In this document: one piece after another, positions 51,501-59,238 of the stretch
Layout of the letters: each line of letters begins with the position of its first letter
How positions within the stretch are numbered: position 1 is the first letter of the stretch
From: Nocardia goodfellowii
Lineage (GTDB): Bacteria; Actinomycetota; Actinomycetes; Mycobacteriales; Mycobacteriaceae
Direction of reading: 5' to 3'
Assembly: GCF_017875645.1 (NCBI RefSeq)
Contig: NZ_JAGGMR010000001.1
Coordinates: 6,324,001 to 6,388,000, forward strand
Length of the DNA: 64,000 bases
The notes under the pieces: generated by a model
Seen by the model: only the letters and a program-made list of their open reading frames with translations
What the model was told of the DNA's origin: nothing
The model's database searches: none
Position numbers and translations under genes: made by a program

Positions 51501-51732
51501 CCGCCACGACCGCCTCACCTTCGCCCCGCGCCTGCCGGAACAGATCGAGCGGGTGCGATTCGGGCTGCATTACCACGGCCACCGCATCGATGTCACCGTC
51601 GACCACAATCTCGTGCATTTGGCCGTTCGCGACTGTTCCGCGCCACCGATAGTCGTGGAGGTCGGCGGTGTCCGGGAGAGCCTGTGCGGTGGGCAAGTCC
51701 GGGAGTTCGAGTTGGGGCGTACCCAGTCCTGA
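48577..51732 (+). CDS. HAD phosphatase/mutase fused to GH65 phosphorylase
   Basis: A 1051-residue fusion. Residues 10-240 are a HAD of the beta-phosphoglucomutase type (LFDMDGVVTDT, VSASRN, GKPDPAMFVEAA, VVEDAAAGVRAA). Residues about 260-1045 are a GH65 disaccharide phosphorylase/hydrolase (trehalose, kojibiose or maltose type) with GYLGVRG, GEGYRGHVFWDEMF, the acid GVMGPDEYHDG (Glu of PDEYH) and SKQPDVLML. A phosphorylase releasing beta-glucose-1-phosphate plus a mutase making glucose-6-phosphate is a logical pairing; in M. tuberculosis related domains are in neighbouring genes. ATG 48577 has only a weak GGTTGGA. Divergent from the sugar-isomerase unit. Confidence 0.9.
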   Translation: MSDPEMRIPYSAVLFDMDGVVTDTAAIHQQAWKALFDSVLQDQRVDDGADTRPFDSDDYFRLVDGRGRLDAIAAFLESRQVSVPDGHEDDTDDVWSAHGFAARKNTLFRKILEEQGVHAFPGTVELLRRLRGGRVPVALVSASRNVSAVLDATDIRGLFDVIVDGNVVAELDLPGKPDPAMFVEAARRLGVEPAHAVVVEDAAAGVRAAAAGGFGLVVGIDRATPADSLARAGADIVTGDTARLDLGFEPADQWTLRYGGFDPAHEGHREALTALSNGYLGVRGAAPEHRADRTHYPGTYLAGVYNRLTSAVDGIRVEDEHLVNIPNWLSMDIRIADEPWLSEGGLNIREERRDLDLRQAVLVRTAVLSDSRGRRLRMTQRRIVSMDDPHRAAMETTLIAWGWSGRVQVRSGVDTRVTNAGVPEYRLLAHRHLADAHWEQADRETLLVRTRTRTSDIQIALAHRMWTTGARMVAAIRSAERRAEPQTHLDLEVEDSRPVVVDKSIAIVTSRDAAIDSPASAVLAALCRNPGGVAELLPAHRRAWAVLWDRLRIELDGCDSWTALAINLHIFHVAQTITRHSADLDAGIPPRGLHGEGYRGHVFWDEMFILPLLILNLSDVAEAMLHYRSRRLSAARAAATRAGWAGAMFPWQSGSDGREETPAQLFNPYSGSWMPDHSWRQRHVGLAVAYNAWHFYEYTGDREWLAENGAPLIIEVATLFAAMADHDREHDRYHIEGVMGPDEYHDGYPETPGAGICDNAYTNVLAAWLCGKAVETLDILAGHAAAELAERLDIDLERDPTRWERMSRRMAVCFHAGVISQFREYDDLLELDWDRYRERYGDIGRLDLILESEGDSTNRYKLSKQPDVLMLLHLFGPDQLCELLDRLGYPATTSMLERTMDYYVQRTSDGSTLSPVVHASILARLRPDDAWAAFHQALRADLTNQTGSSTRHGIHLGAMAGTLDIVLRSFAGMHYRHDRLTFAPRLPEQIERVRFGLHYHGHRIDVTVDHNLVHLAVRDCSAPPIVVEVGGVRESLCGGQVREFELGRTQS

Positions 51733-51830
51733 TACCTCCGATTAACTTGGCCCAGAACACATCTCAGCTGATGCGCGGCAAAGCTGGGTTTCGGCCTGCT
51801 GCGCTGGATCCGGGCTGAGAGCAACAGCTG

Positions 51831-52451
51831 TCATCGCCGGAGCGGAATCGGGGTGTCGACCTTCCAGGTGGGGCCGCCCTCACCATTGCTGTCGTCACAG
51901 TTGGCCTTGAATCGATGGAGCCAGGGCTCGCCCGAGCCCGAGAACAGGTGGGTGAAGACGCCGCTTCGGTCCGGATACTGCACGGACATCGAATCCATGT
52001 TCCAGTTGTCGGGAGTGCTGAAGATATCGGGTTGTCCCGAAGAATAAAATATTTCCACCGCTTCGATGCTCCTCGGCCGGACCGAGTCGCCGCCATTCGA
52101 GGCCAGGGGAATTCGGCTGGAAAAATTTGTGTCATTGGGATGGGGGGAAGTGGTGAGCGTGTCCGTCGCTGTTTGCGGTGCGATGGAGAAGTCGCTGGTG
52201 AACGTAACAGTCGCCGACACAGTGGTGTTCGATCGAATGTCGTCGCCACCGACATTTATGGTGATCAAGAGTTCGTCTATGGCGGGGTTCTCGTCTGGAT
52301 TGGATGCTGGAGGCGTCCAATCCACATTGCCGTTGTTCTTCCCGCAGTGTGCTGGTTCTCGTATGACGGCGTCAGCGGGCCCCGCCATAGCGGTAGAAGT
52401 CGCAACGATTGCCGACAGGACGAGAATCTTCTTGGAATATTTTTTATACAC
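51831..52451 (-). CDS. Exported hypothetical protein
   Basis: A 206-residue precursor: YKKYSKKILVLSAIVATSTA signal peptide, cleavage near ADA. The mature domain is Ser/Thr/Asn/Asp-rich and beta-like (IDELLITINVGGDDIRSNTT, VSATVTFTSDF), with two cysteines (AHCGKN, ANCDDSN). No known family. The start is GTG 52451 with a G-run upstream. Its codon use is less GC-biased than neighbours. Followed leftward by the end of the GH65 gene (convergent). Confidence 0.6.
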   Translation of the reverse strand: MYKKYSKKILVLSAIVATSTAMAGPADAVIREPAHCGKNNGNVDWTPPASNPDENPAIDELLITINVGGDDIRSNTTVSATVTFTSDFSIAPQTATDTLTTSPHPNDTNFSSRIPLASNGGDSVRPRSIEAVEIFYSSGQPDIFSTPDNWNMDSMSVQYPDRSGVFTHLFSGSGEPWLHRFKANCDDSNGEGGPTWKVDTPIPLRR

Positions 52452-52503
52452 GGATCAAACCCCCAGATCAGGATCTATATCTATTGTGATGGACACAAGT
52501 TGC

Positions 52504-53016
52504 TCATTTTCCGGCTGTTTCGTCACCAGCCTCCTCACCCGCGTTGGGTTCGCTCACCGGCATCGCCGTGGTGGTGGTCGGCGTCCGTGTGCCTGCGACC
52601 CCTCCGAATACGGTCTCCCAGAAGAAGCCGTTCTGGAATGCGAGCAGGTATTGCGTGATGGTCAGCTCGCTGTCACCCACGCCAACCAATACGAAACCGA
52701 AAACCATTGGGCTTACCGCGAAAGCTCGCCAGAATGGGGCGGTCCGAGGTATGTCCTCAAGGGTTTGCCCGATGTTGAACGCCCCATCCCCGGCCGCTGC
52801 GGCGCGGCGATGAATGAAACTGAAGAGGAGGCCGAGTGCCATCGCGGCTCCGGCGTAGCAGAGTTGTGCCCAATTCACCTTTGCCGCTGCGGTGTTGAAC
52901 CCGAGACCGCGTTCGTGGCTGTCGAGGTAGACGAGGACGAGATAGGTCGTACCGAGCAGCCATACCGGTCCCGCGATGGCGAGGATGACCCAGGAGGCTC
53001 GTGCCGAGATGTTCAT
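52504..53016 (-). CDS. Membrane protein, four helices
   Basis: A 170-residue protein with transmembrane segments near residues 7-28, 48-68, 92-112 and 118-140 and a Thr/Pro/Glu-rich tail. No recognised family. ATG 53016. Lies 30 bases after the protease-like gene on the same strand, with the exported protein gene 52 bases further on, so the three may form an operon. Confidence 0.65.
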   Translation of the reverse strand: MNISARASWVILAIAGPVWLLGTTYLVLVYLDSHERGLGFNTAAAKVNWAQLCYAGAAMALGLLFSFIHRRAAAAGDGAFNIGQTLEDIPRTAPFWRAFAVSPMVFGFVLVGVGDSELTITQYLLAFQNGFFWETVFGGVAGTRTPTTTTAMPVSEPNAGEEAGDETAGK

Positions 53017-53046
53017 ATATGCCTCTGCTACGTGCTGGTGGACAGA

Positions 53047-54636
53047 TCAGGACCCGGATGCCCGGCGTACTTTTTCGAGCTGCTGGATCGCCTCGTCAGG
53101 CAGGAAGCGGGAAAACTTCAGCCAGGAGTTGGATCCATAACCGGGATCCCGTGCGACCACAGCTCGGTAGTAGGCCACACCTTGATCTGGGGATCCTTGT
53201 TCGGTTTCGGTAATGGCCAACCCGGCGAGCGCGTCGGCGTGGTCGGGGGCCAGGTTGAGCGCCGTGCGCCAGCTGGTCGCGGCACCGGCCAGATCGCCTG
53301 TGGCCAGCCGGTTCCAGCCCAGCATCGAATGTACGTCGACCTGGCCTTCATCCGATGTTGCGGCTTGCTCGAGATCGGCGCGGGCACCAGTGTGGTTGCG
53401 CTGGATGTAGCGAATCGTGCCGCGCCATCGGTACGCATCGGTCAGCCACTGCGTGCGTTCGGTGCCGGTCAGTTCCTCAGCTGCGGTCACTGCCTGATCG
53501 AGTTCGCGCTCGGCGATGTCGTAGCGGGTCATGTCCGCCCATAGCAAACCCGTGTCGATATGCGTATTCACCATTTCGGAAAGTGATGCCGGTTCGCGAA
53601 GAATGACGAGCTGGTGGGCGAGGTAGACCGTAGGCGCTGAACTGCACAAGCTCAATTTTGCGCCCGACGGTTCAACTTTTATCTTGCTCTCGATACCGGG
53701 TGCAACGCCGGAGATATAACTGAATTCGGGCTCCTCCCCCATCCGCTTCCACATCGACAGAGTCCGTGACAGCAAGGGCGGGTGATCACCGGTATCGGCA
53801 AGAGTGATCTCAGGTTGCAGCATCGCCTGGAAAGGGAAGCCGACAATGGGTTTCTCGGCGGGGTGCAGCTGATTGTACGAATCGGCGTACAGGGTGTTGA
53901 GCATGCTCTCCAACATCAAGGACATGAACAGCAAATCGCGGCTATCCCCATTGCGTACCAACGTATCCACGACGAAGTCGTCGGCACTGACCTCACGCTG
54001 TTTGACCGGGATATCGTCCTGATCGAGGTGGTCGAGCCGGACGTGTCCGATCTCGTGGCCGATGACCCAGCGCAGTAGCGCTCGAGCGTAGGCGACGGCG
54101 ACGGCGTCGTACGCCTCCAACCCTCTGCGCTGATCTTCTGGACCGACCGGTTCACCCAGCTTGCGCCGCGCCTCAGTCCAGATCTCGAGGAATTCGCGAT
54201 GGAAGGGCCCCGATAGCGGCTCGGTGAGGAAATCGCGCAGATAGTCGAGAAGTTCAGCGTCACACACGATCGTGTCACCTGGCTCGACGACTCCACACTG
54301 GCAGTCGAACCTATCGAAGTAGCGTTCGGGATCCTCGCGGAACACATACAGGTTGACACCGCCGGGCACGCGGGAGGAGTTCACCGTCATCGTTCGTTCC
54401 AGCGGGGTGTGCCAGACATAAGGCTGGGCTATGTGCCAGACCAGCGCGTCGTACTGGTGATCCAGCAAGCCTCGATCGCGGTACTCGGCTAGTCGCCGTT
54501 CCAGGCTGCCGGCGCCGAACCCGCCCGGCATCAGATGAAGCCCCCCGGCCAAGACCACAAACGGCAACACCACTGCGGCCCACACGAGCCATCGGGCCCA
54601 TCCGGGCCGGGACTTTCCAGCGCCGGCCGACACCAC
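53047..54636 (-). CDS. Membrane-anchored HExxH protease-like protein with TPR
   Basis: A 529-residue protein: one N-terminal transmembrane helix (about 12-35), a catalytic-looking region with GHEIGHVRLDH (HExxH near residue 198) followed by REVSADDFVVD, the E-x-x-A-D spacing of gluzincin (M48-type) peptidases, and a C-terminal set of tetratricopeptide-like repeats (about 380-515: AERELDQAVTAAEELTGTER, AGAATSWRTALNLAPDHADA). Likely an envelope protease with a protein-binding tail. GTG 54636. First gene of a leftward trio with a membrane protein and an exported protein. Confidence 0.75.
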   Translation of the reverse strand: MVSAGAGKSRPGWARWLVWAAVVLPFVVLAGGLHLMPGGFGAGSLERRLAEYRDRGLLDHQYDALVWHIAQPYVWHTPLERTMTVNSSRVPGGVNLYVFREDPERYFDRFDCQCGVVEPGDTIVCDAELLDYLRDFLTEPLSGPFHREFLEIWTEARRKLGEPVGPEDQRRGLEAYDAVAVAYARALLRWVIGHEIGHVRLDHLDQDDIPVKQREVSADDFVVDTLVRNGDSRDLLFMSLMLESMLNTLYADSYNQLHPAEKPIVGFPFQAMLQPEITLADTGDHPPLLSRTLSMWKRMGEEPEFSYISGVAPGIESKIKVEPSGAKLSLCSSAPTVYLAHQLVILREPASLSEMVNTHIDTGLLWADMTRYDIAERELDQAVTAAEELTGTERTQWLTDAYRWRGTIRYIQRNHTGARADLEQAATSDEGQVDVHSMLGWNRLATGDLAGAATSWRTALNLAPDHADALAGLAITETEQGSPDQGVAYYRAVVARDPGYGSNSWLKFSRFLPDEAIQQLEKVRRASGS

Positions 54637-54737
54637 CCTACAATTTCACCGCAGCAAAGCCGCTGCGGCATGACAATCCGGAAAATTCTGGTGCGCAGCG
54701 TCTTTCAGAGATGAGACTGGTCAGGTGGCCAACACGT

Positions 54738-54774
54738 TTCGCTCGGCCGATCGACGTGCAATCGGCCGAGCGAA
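54738..54774. terminator. 14-bp perfect stem terminator
   Basis: TTCGCTCGGCCGAT / ATCGGCCGAGCGAA with a 9-base loop. It lies leftward of the remnant gene end at 54824 and would have terminated that transcript; it also shields the protease-like gene from upstream transcription. Confidence 0.65.
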
Positions 54775-54823
54775 CCTTGTGTGCCGGACAGCGGCGCGTC
54801 ACCGCCACCGCAGTATGCGGTGA

Positions 54824-54922
54824 TCAGACCGACCGGGTTGAATGGTCCGGCGCGAGTTTGTAGGCCGGCCAATCGGTGAGGTCATAGATCGCGTGCACGA
54901 TGCGGTATTCGACCGGTTCGGA
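54824..54922 (-). pseudogene. 3' remnant of a lost gene
   Basis: Reading leftward, 32 residues of protein-like sequence (SEPVEYRIVHAIYDLTDW, then PAYKLAPDHSTRSV) end in TGA at 54824. Just upstream the same frame has two stops in a row (TGATGA), so the gene body is gone. A small palindrome (CACCGCA/TGCGGTG) and a strong terminator follow, which supports a real former gene end. Family unknown. The rest of 54637-55097 holds nothing else. Confidence 0.4.
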
Positions 54923-55097
54923 TCATCATGTTCCCGTACTCGGGGAATTAGTTGTTCGTGGTGGTGCCGAATGGTTTGAACTGGTCGCAGCTCAGTTCCG
55001 CGCGGGCCGGAAAAGTCACCCGGCATGGGCGAAGCGCGGCCGACGCGGGTGAAGCAGATTCGGAGATGTCCAGCAACCCGTTGAGGAAGGGCGATCC

Positions 55098-55508
55098 ATG
55101 ACACACGAGTCCGATATCGAACACCCGCGGCGGCACTCCGTTGCGGCAGGCACATCGATCGGGGCTGCGATATTGCTGCTGACCGTCGGCGTGATCTCCA
55201 TCCTGCAAGGAATTTCGGCGATCGCCGCCGACCAGCTCTACGTCGCCGGTTTCGAGTACATCTACCGATTCGACACGACGTCGTGGGGTTGGACGCATGC
55301 CGTTCTGGGCGTCCTGCTCTCGGCCTGCGCGATCGGATTGATGTACGGGGCGACCTGGGCCCGCGCGGCCACCGTCTTTCTCGCCGCGCTGTCGATCATC
55401 GGCAACTTCCTGTCCCTCCCCTACTATCCGGCGTGGTCGATTCTGATCATCGTGCTCGATGTGGTGGTCATCTGGGCCGTCACCACCTGGCGGCCGGACC
55501 GGGTATGA
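55098..55508 (+). CDS. DUF7144-type four-helix membrane protein
   Basis: A 136-residue membrane protein with four helices and the family pattern GVISILQGISAIA ... FDTTSWGWTHAVLGVLLSAC ... GATWARAATVFLAALSIIGN ... SILIIVLDVVVIWAV, common in actinomycetes and provisionally DUF7144. ATG 55098. Its stop is eight bases from that of the convergent LAL regulator. Function unknown. Confidence 0.75.
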   Translation: MTHESDIEHPRRHSVAAGTSIGAAILLLTVGVISILQGISAIAADQLYVAGFEYIYRFDTTSWGWTHAVLGVLLSACAIGLMYGATWARAATVFLAALSIIGNFLSLPYYPAWSILIIVLDVVVIWAVTTWRPDRV

Positions 55509-55516
55509 CCCGCCGT

Positions 55517-57991
55517 TCAGAGCAGGCCGGTGCGCCGGGCCGAAACCAGGGTTTCGGCCCGGGAAGTGGTACCGAGTTTCGCGTAGATGCCGCGCAGGTG
55601 GGTCTTGATGGTATTGATCGACACACCGAGGCTTTCCGCGATCTGCTGGGTAGTCTGCCCGGACGGCAGTTGATGGAGCACGGTGCGCTCGGTGACGGTG
55701 AGACGCGGCGGCGCGGCGCCGCGCCGCACGGCGGGGTGATGCCGGATCTGTTCGACATATCCGTTGTGCCGACCGAAGGTTCCGGTGTGGGCGTCGAGCA
55801 ATTCCACGACACCGGTGATCTCGACGAACGGCCGCACGATGTGATCCGGCTCGGCGACGCGCAAGGCCGCCTCGACGGCGGCTTTCGCGGGCACCGGATT
55901 CCTCAGCGCCGCATGCGCCGCGGCGACGAGCAGCAGGGCGGTGACCATGTGTACGGGATGCACGGGATCGGGCGCACCGAGGATCGGTTCCACCAGTCCC
56001 AGAACGGTTTTCGGGTGTTCGGTCACCGCGGCGACGATGGCACGGGCGAGCGTGCTGCCGGTTTCCACGCCGGGTATCCCTTCGGCCTGATCGATCAGCG
56101 GCCGCACAGTGTGCGCGTCGTTGACCTCGAGCAGGGCACGGATCACGTGCGGCAACAGCAGCCCTGCCACGGCGGGCAGGGCGCGAGCATGCCGGAGCAG
56201 CGCCGCGGAGCTCGCGCGCAACGACACCGCGGCGGCGTACTTGTCCGCACCGGACCAGACAGCGCGCAACTGGGTCACGACGCCGCCGCACTCCGGCTGC
56301 CGACTCGACGCCTCGCCACCGGTTTCGCCGCGGAGGAAGCCGATGTAAGATGAAACACTCTGTGCCGCACGCGCATCGGCGGAATCGCCGAGGTGCCGGG
56401 CGCTCGCGATCCGGACCGCCCGGGCCGCCATGTCGCGCGCCACCGAGACTCCCCCCAGCACACCGATGCTGATCGCGAGGCGGGCGGTGGACCGCAGGAC
56501 GAGACGGTGATTACCGACACACTTCGCCAGCGCCAAGCCGCGCCGGAGCTGTCGCCGGCCGCCGTGGAAATCTCCACGCGCCAGCAGTACCGCGGCCACC
56601 TCGAGGGCCACATAGGAGTCGATATCGGCTTGCCCGGTGACCGGAAGATGTTCCGGCACATTGATTTCCGCGAGACCCACGCCGGTCGCGACGGCGGTGG
56701 CCGCGGTCGCTGCCAGCGTCAACGGCACGATCCAACCATGTGGCGCCAGGGTCTCGGTGTTCGATGCGCGTTCGCACACCAACTCCAGGTGCGTAACCGC
56801 GGTGCCGACATCGCGCCGTTCGAGTGCATCGATCGACCGCAGCACCCACAGATACGGGTCGTCGACCGGGAGCGTTCCGGCCTGCTCGAGTTGCCGGAAC
56901 AACCGCGGACCATCGCCGTCGAGCACGACGCGTAACCCCAGCTCGCGCAGGAAGCACACCAGCTCGGTGGCCGTGCCCGCCAGCACATGCGGCAGTGCCG
57001 CCATCGGCATGTTCATCGCCGAATACCAATCGGCTGTGCGCCTGTTCACCTCGGGATGCCTGGCGCCGTAACGGGACTCGGCGAGCAGCTGGGTGCGCAA
57101 CATCGGGTGGTAGCTGAACCAGAGCTCGCCACCGCGGGCGGCATGCCGCAGCGGGAAGTTGATCCGGAGCAACCCGTCCAGAATCTGATGGGCGTCGAGG
57201 TCGGTGAGCTGTTCGGCGAGGGCCGCGCTGAAGGTGGCCGGCACGCTGGTGTCGACGACGAATCGGCGCACCTGCTCCGGCAGTTCGTCCACACATTCAC
57301 CGAACAGGAAGTCCGCCACCGCGCGTGGTGTGTCCGCTAGTTCGGCCAGCGCGGTCTGCCGATCGCCGCCGGCGGCGAGGTGTCCCACCGCGATCCGCAC
57401 CAGGGCCGGCCACCCGTGCGTCAGTTGCATGACGGCACCGAGTTCGGCGTCGGTGAGAACGCACTCGCGCTCCGCGCACAACTGCCGAACGCGGGTCGGC
57501 GTGAACGCCAGATCCGCTGTGCGCAAATAGGTTACGAGTTGCGACTGCTCCACCGCGTGCCACCGCAACGGCGGCGCGAAACGAGCCGAGATCACCGCGG
57601 TGGTGGAGGCCGGCAGGTGCGTGAGCACGTGTTCCAAATAGGCGAGGGCGGGCGGATCGGTAATCAGATGCGCGTTATCGATGATGAGCAGCGCCGGCGG
57701 CCCGGCCGCCGAGGGGCCCAGCGCGGCACGCAGTGTCGCCGCACCCGAGTTCTCCCTGGTCATCGTGAGCCATCGAACGTCGCTTCGAACTCGCGACGGG
57801 TGCAGGCGGCTGCCGATCCAATCGGCGATCAGCACGGTTTTCCCACTGCCCGCCGGCGCCGAGATCAACACCGCGTGGCCTTGGGCCGTAGCGACGGCGG
57901 CATCCAACCGCTCGTACAGCTCGGGTCGGGCGAGCGTGGTGCAGGCGAAAGTCGGGATATCGGTCTCGGCTGATTTCGATTCTTCGGACAT
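55517..57991 (-). CDS. LAL/MalT-type LuxR-family regulator
   Basis: An 824-residue large ATP-binding LuxR regulator. Walker A SAPAGSGKTVLIADW near residue 48, DDNAHLI-like Walker B (ALLIIDNAHLITDPP near 110), an alpha-solenoid middle, and a C-terminal LuxR helix-turn-helix (RLTVTERTVLHQLPSG, then SLGVSINTIKTHLRGIYAKL). Such proteins switch on catabolic or secondary metabolic genes on ligand binding. AAGGAAA precedes ATG 57991. A large hairpin upstream (58086-58144) isolates it from the small gene before it. Confidence 0.9.
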   Translation of the reverse strand: MSEESKSAETDIPTFACTTLARPELYERLDAAVATAQGHAVLISAPAGSGKTVLIADWIGSRLHPSRVRSDVRWLTMTRENSGAATLRAALGPSAAGPPALLIIDNAHLITDPPALAYLEHVLTHLPASTTAVISARFAPPLRWHAVEQSQLVTYLRTADLAFTPTRVRQLCAERECVLTDAELGAVMQLTHGWPALVRIAVGHLAAGGDRQTALAELADTPRAVADFLFGECVDELPEQVRRFVVDTSVPATFSAALAEQLTDLDAHQILDGLLRINFPLRHAARGGELWFSYHPMLRTQLLAESRYGARHPEVNRRTADWYSAMNMPMAALPHVLAGTATELVCFLRELGLRVVLDGDGPRLFRQLEQAGTLPVDDPYLWVLRSIDALERRDVGTAVTHLELVCERASNTETLAPHGWIVPLTLAATAATAVATGVGLAEINVPEHLPVTGQADIDSYVALEVAAVLLARGDFHGGRRQLRRGLALAKCVGNHRLVLRSTARLAISIGVLGGVSVARDMAARAVRIASARHLGDSADARAAQSVSSYIGFLRGETGGEASSRQPECGGVVTQLRAVWSGADKYAAAVSLRASSAALLRHARALPAVAGLLLPHVIRALLEVNDAHTVRPLIDQAEGIPGVETGSTLARAIVAAVTEHPKTVLGLVEPILGAPDPVHPVHMVTALLLVAAAHAALRNPVPAKAAVEAALRVAEPDHIVRPFVEITGVVELLDAHTGTFGRHNGYVEQIRHHPAVRRGAAPPRLTVTERTVLHQLPSGQTTQQIAESLGVSINTIKTHLRGIYAKLGTTSRAETLVSARRTGLL

Positions 57992-58085
57992 CGGTTTCCT
58001 TGGACTCGTTCGATCGGCACGCCCGATCGGGCCGTACCGTTTCCGGCTCGACACTTCCGAAACACTTTCGAATGGAATATCTACT

Positions 58086-58144
58086 GATCGGCTCGAGCGC
58101 TCCGGCCATGTGCTGAAATCACATGGCCGGAGCCTCGGCCGATC
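58086..58144. terminator. Large hairpin terminator
   Basis: The inner stem GCTCCGGCCATGTG / CACATGGCCGGAGC (14 bp, 7-base loop) is extended by an outer GATCGGC / GCCGATC stem across a small internal loop. The outer arm touches the stop codon of the leftward gene at 58143, so it should end that transcript before the LAL gene. Confidence 0.7.
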
Positions 58145-58502
58145 ACTCCATTGTGATCAGAACAAAGGGCGCGTAGTCGCGCACATGGCCATCCATCCAT
58201 TCCCAGAGCGACGGGTCCTCGACAGCCGCGCCACGCTGCCTGCGCAGCCGCCAGCCCGCCTCGGATCGCTGCCAGACATCGCCGTCACGATCCAGGTACA
58301 GCCCGGCCAGGCGCGGCTCGCACAAGTCCGCGGAGCCAGCCGAATTCAGTTGTGTAGCAGCGTCGATACGGTGACCGGCGAAGAACTCCGCCAGCGGCCC
58401 CGGACCGAACAGCGCGATCAGGACGGATGTGCCGCAACCAGTCGGCGTCGGGCGGGTCTCCGGGGTCGACGGTCCGGATTCGATGGTCGGCGATATGGGC
58501 AT
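58143..58502 (-). CDS. Hypothetical protein, 119 residues
   Basis: A soluble protein with a Pro/Thr/Ser-rich first 25 residues and a compact remainder (TSVLIALFGPGPLAEFFAGH ... LAGLYLDRDGDVWQRSEAGW). AGGAG lies nine bases before ATG 58502; GTG 58538 is an alternative. No family recognised. It precedes the LAL gene on the same strand but is separated by a strong terminator. Confidence 0.55.
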   Translation of the reverse strand: MPISPTIESGPSTPETRPTPTGCGTSVLIALFGPGPLAEFFAGHRIDAATQLNSAGSADLCEPRLAGLYLDRDGDVWQRSEAGWRLRRQRGAAVEDPSLWEWMDGHVRDYAPFVLITME

Positions 58503-58751
58503 CGGATGCGCTCCTGCGGATCGAGAAAATGTTGTCACAACGATTGTCCGCCACCGGTCTTCCGTATCTCTTCCAATTATCTTTCGCTCGACTTACCGTG
58601 CAATTCGATATCTTTTCGTAATTCTCGAGGGTTGCGGAACATCCAGATCTCACGGCTACATTAGCGACATTCCCGGCGTTTGAATCCGGAATTCACTTGC
58701 AGCAGCAGGGCAGTCGCGGAAGCACCGGGAATCCGACTAGGAGGTAGTTGC

Positions 58752-59087
58752 GTGAACTGGCGACAACGGGCCGCGTGCTATGGGGCGGCACCGGGCATCT
58801 TTCATCCCGCCCTGCCACCGAAAGGCGACCCGAGACAGGCGCTGGCCTACTGCCGCCGCTGCCCGGTGGTCGCCGCCTGCGCCGCACACGCGCTCCAGAT
58901 AACCCAGCGGCGCGGGATCGTCGCCGGCGTGTGGCTCGGCGGAGACCCGGAAGGCCCCGCGCTATTGCGGGACATCGCGATGAAACAAGGCTGTCCGCGA
59001 CGCTGCGTCAAGTGCTGGCGCGTCATCCAATCGGCGCGGCCGGACCGCACCTGCGGGCTTTGCGGATTCGCCGAGATCCCGGCGTGA
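58752..59087 (+). CDS. WhiB-family regulator with extra C-terminal Cys4 motif
   Basis: A 111-residue WhiB-like iron-sulfur protein. The four cluster cysteines are Cys9, Cys34, Cys37 and Cys43 (YCRRCPVVAAC), followed by the turn GVWLGG (canonical GVWGG with one inserted residue). After the usual basic region there is a second set, CVKC (85-88) and CGLC (101-104), plus Cys81, spaced like a zinc ribbon (CxxC-x12-CxxC), which normal WhiB proteins lack. GTG 58752 has a strong AGGAGG. It lies between two large regulators and may act with either. Confidence 0.85.
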   Translation: MNWRQRAACYGAAPGIFHPALPPKGDPRQALAYCRRCPVVAACAAHALQITQRRGIVAGVWLGGDPEGPALLRDIAMKQGCPRRCVKCWRVIQSARPDRTCGLCGFAEIPA

Positions 59088-59238
59088 TAATGCGGATGAC
59101 GTTGTCCGACAACGGGTTTGCTGGCCCCGCCGAGATCGCTCCAGTTTGTCGTACCGGTATGTTGAAGGTAATTTACCGGGCGTTCTTCAGTTCAATTTTA
59201 TGGTGCTGAATTCCCGACAGTTGGAGGGACGCCGTGTC

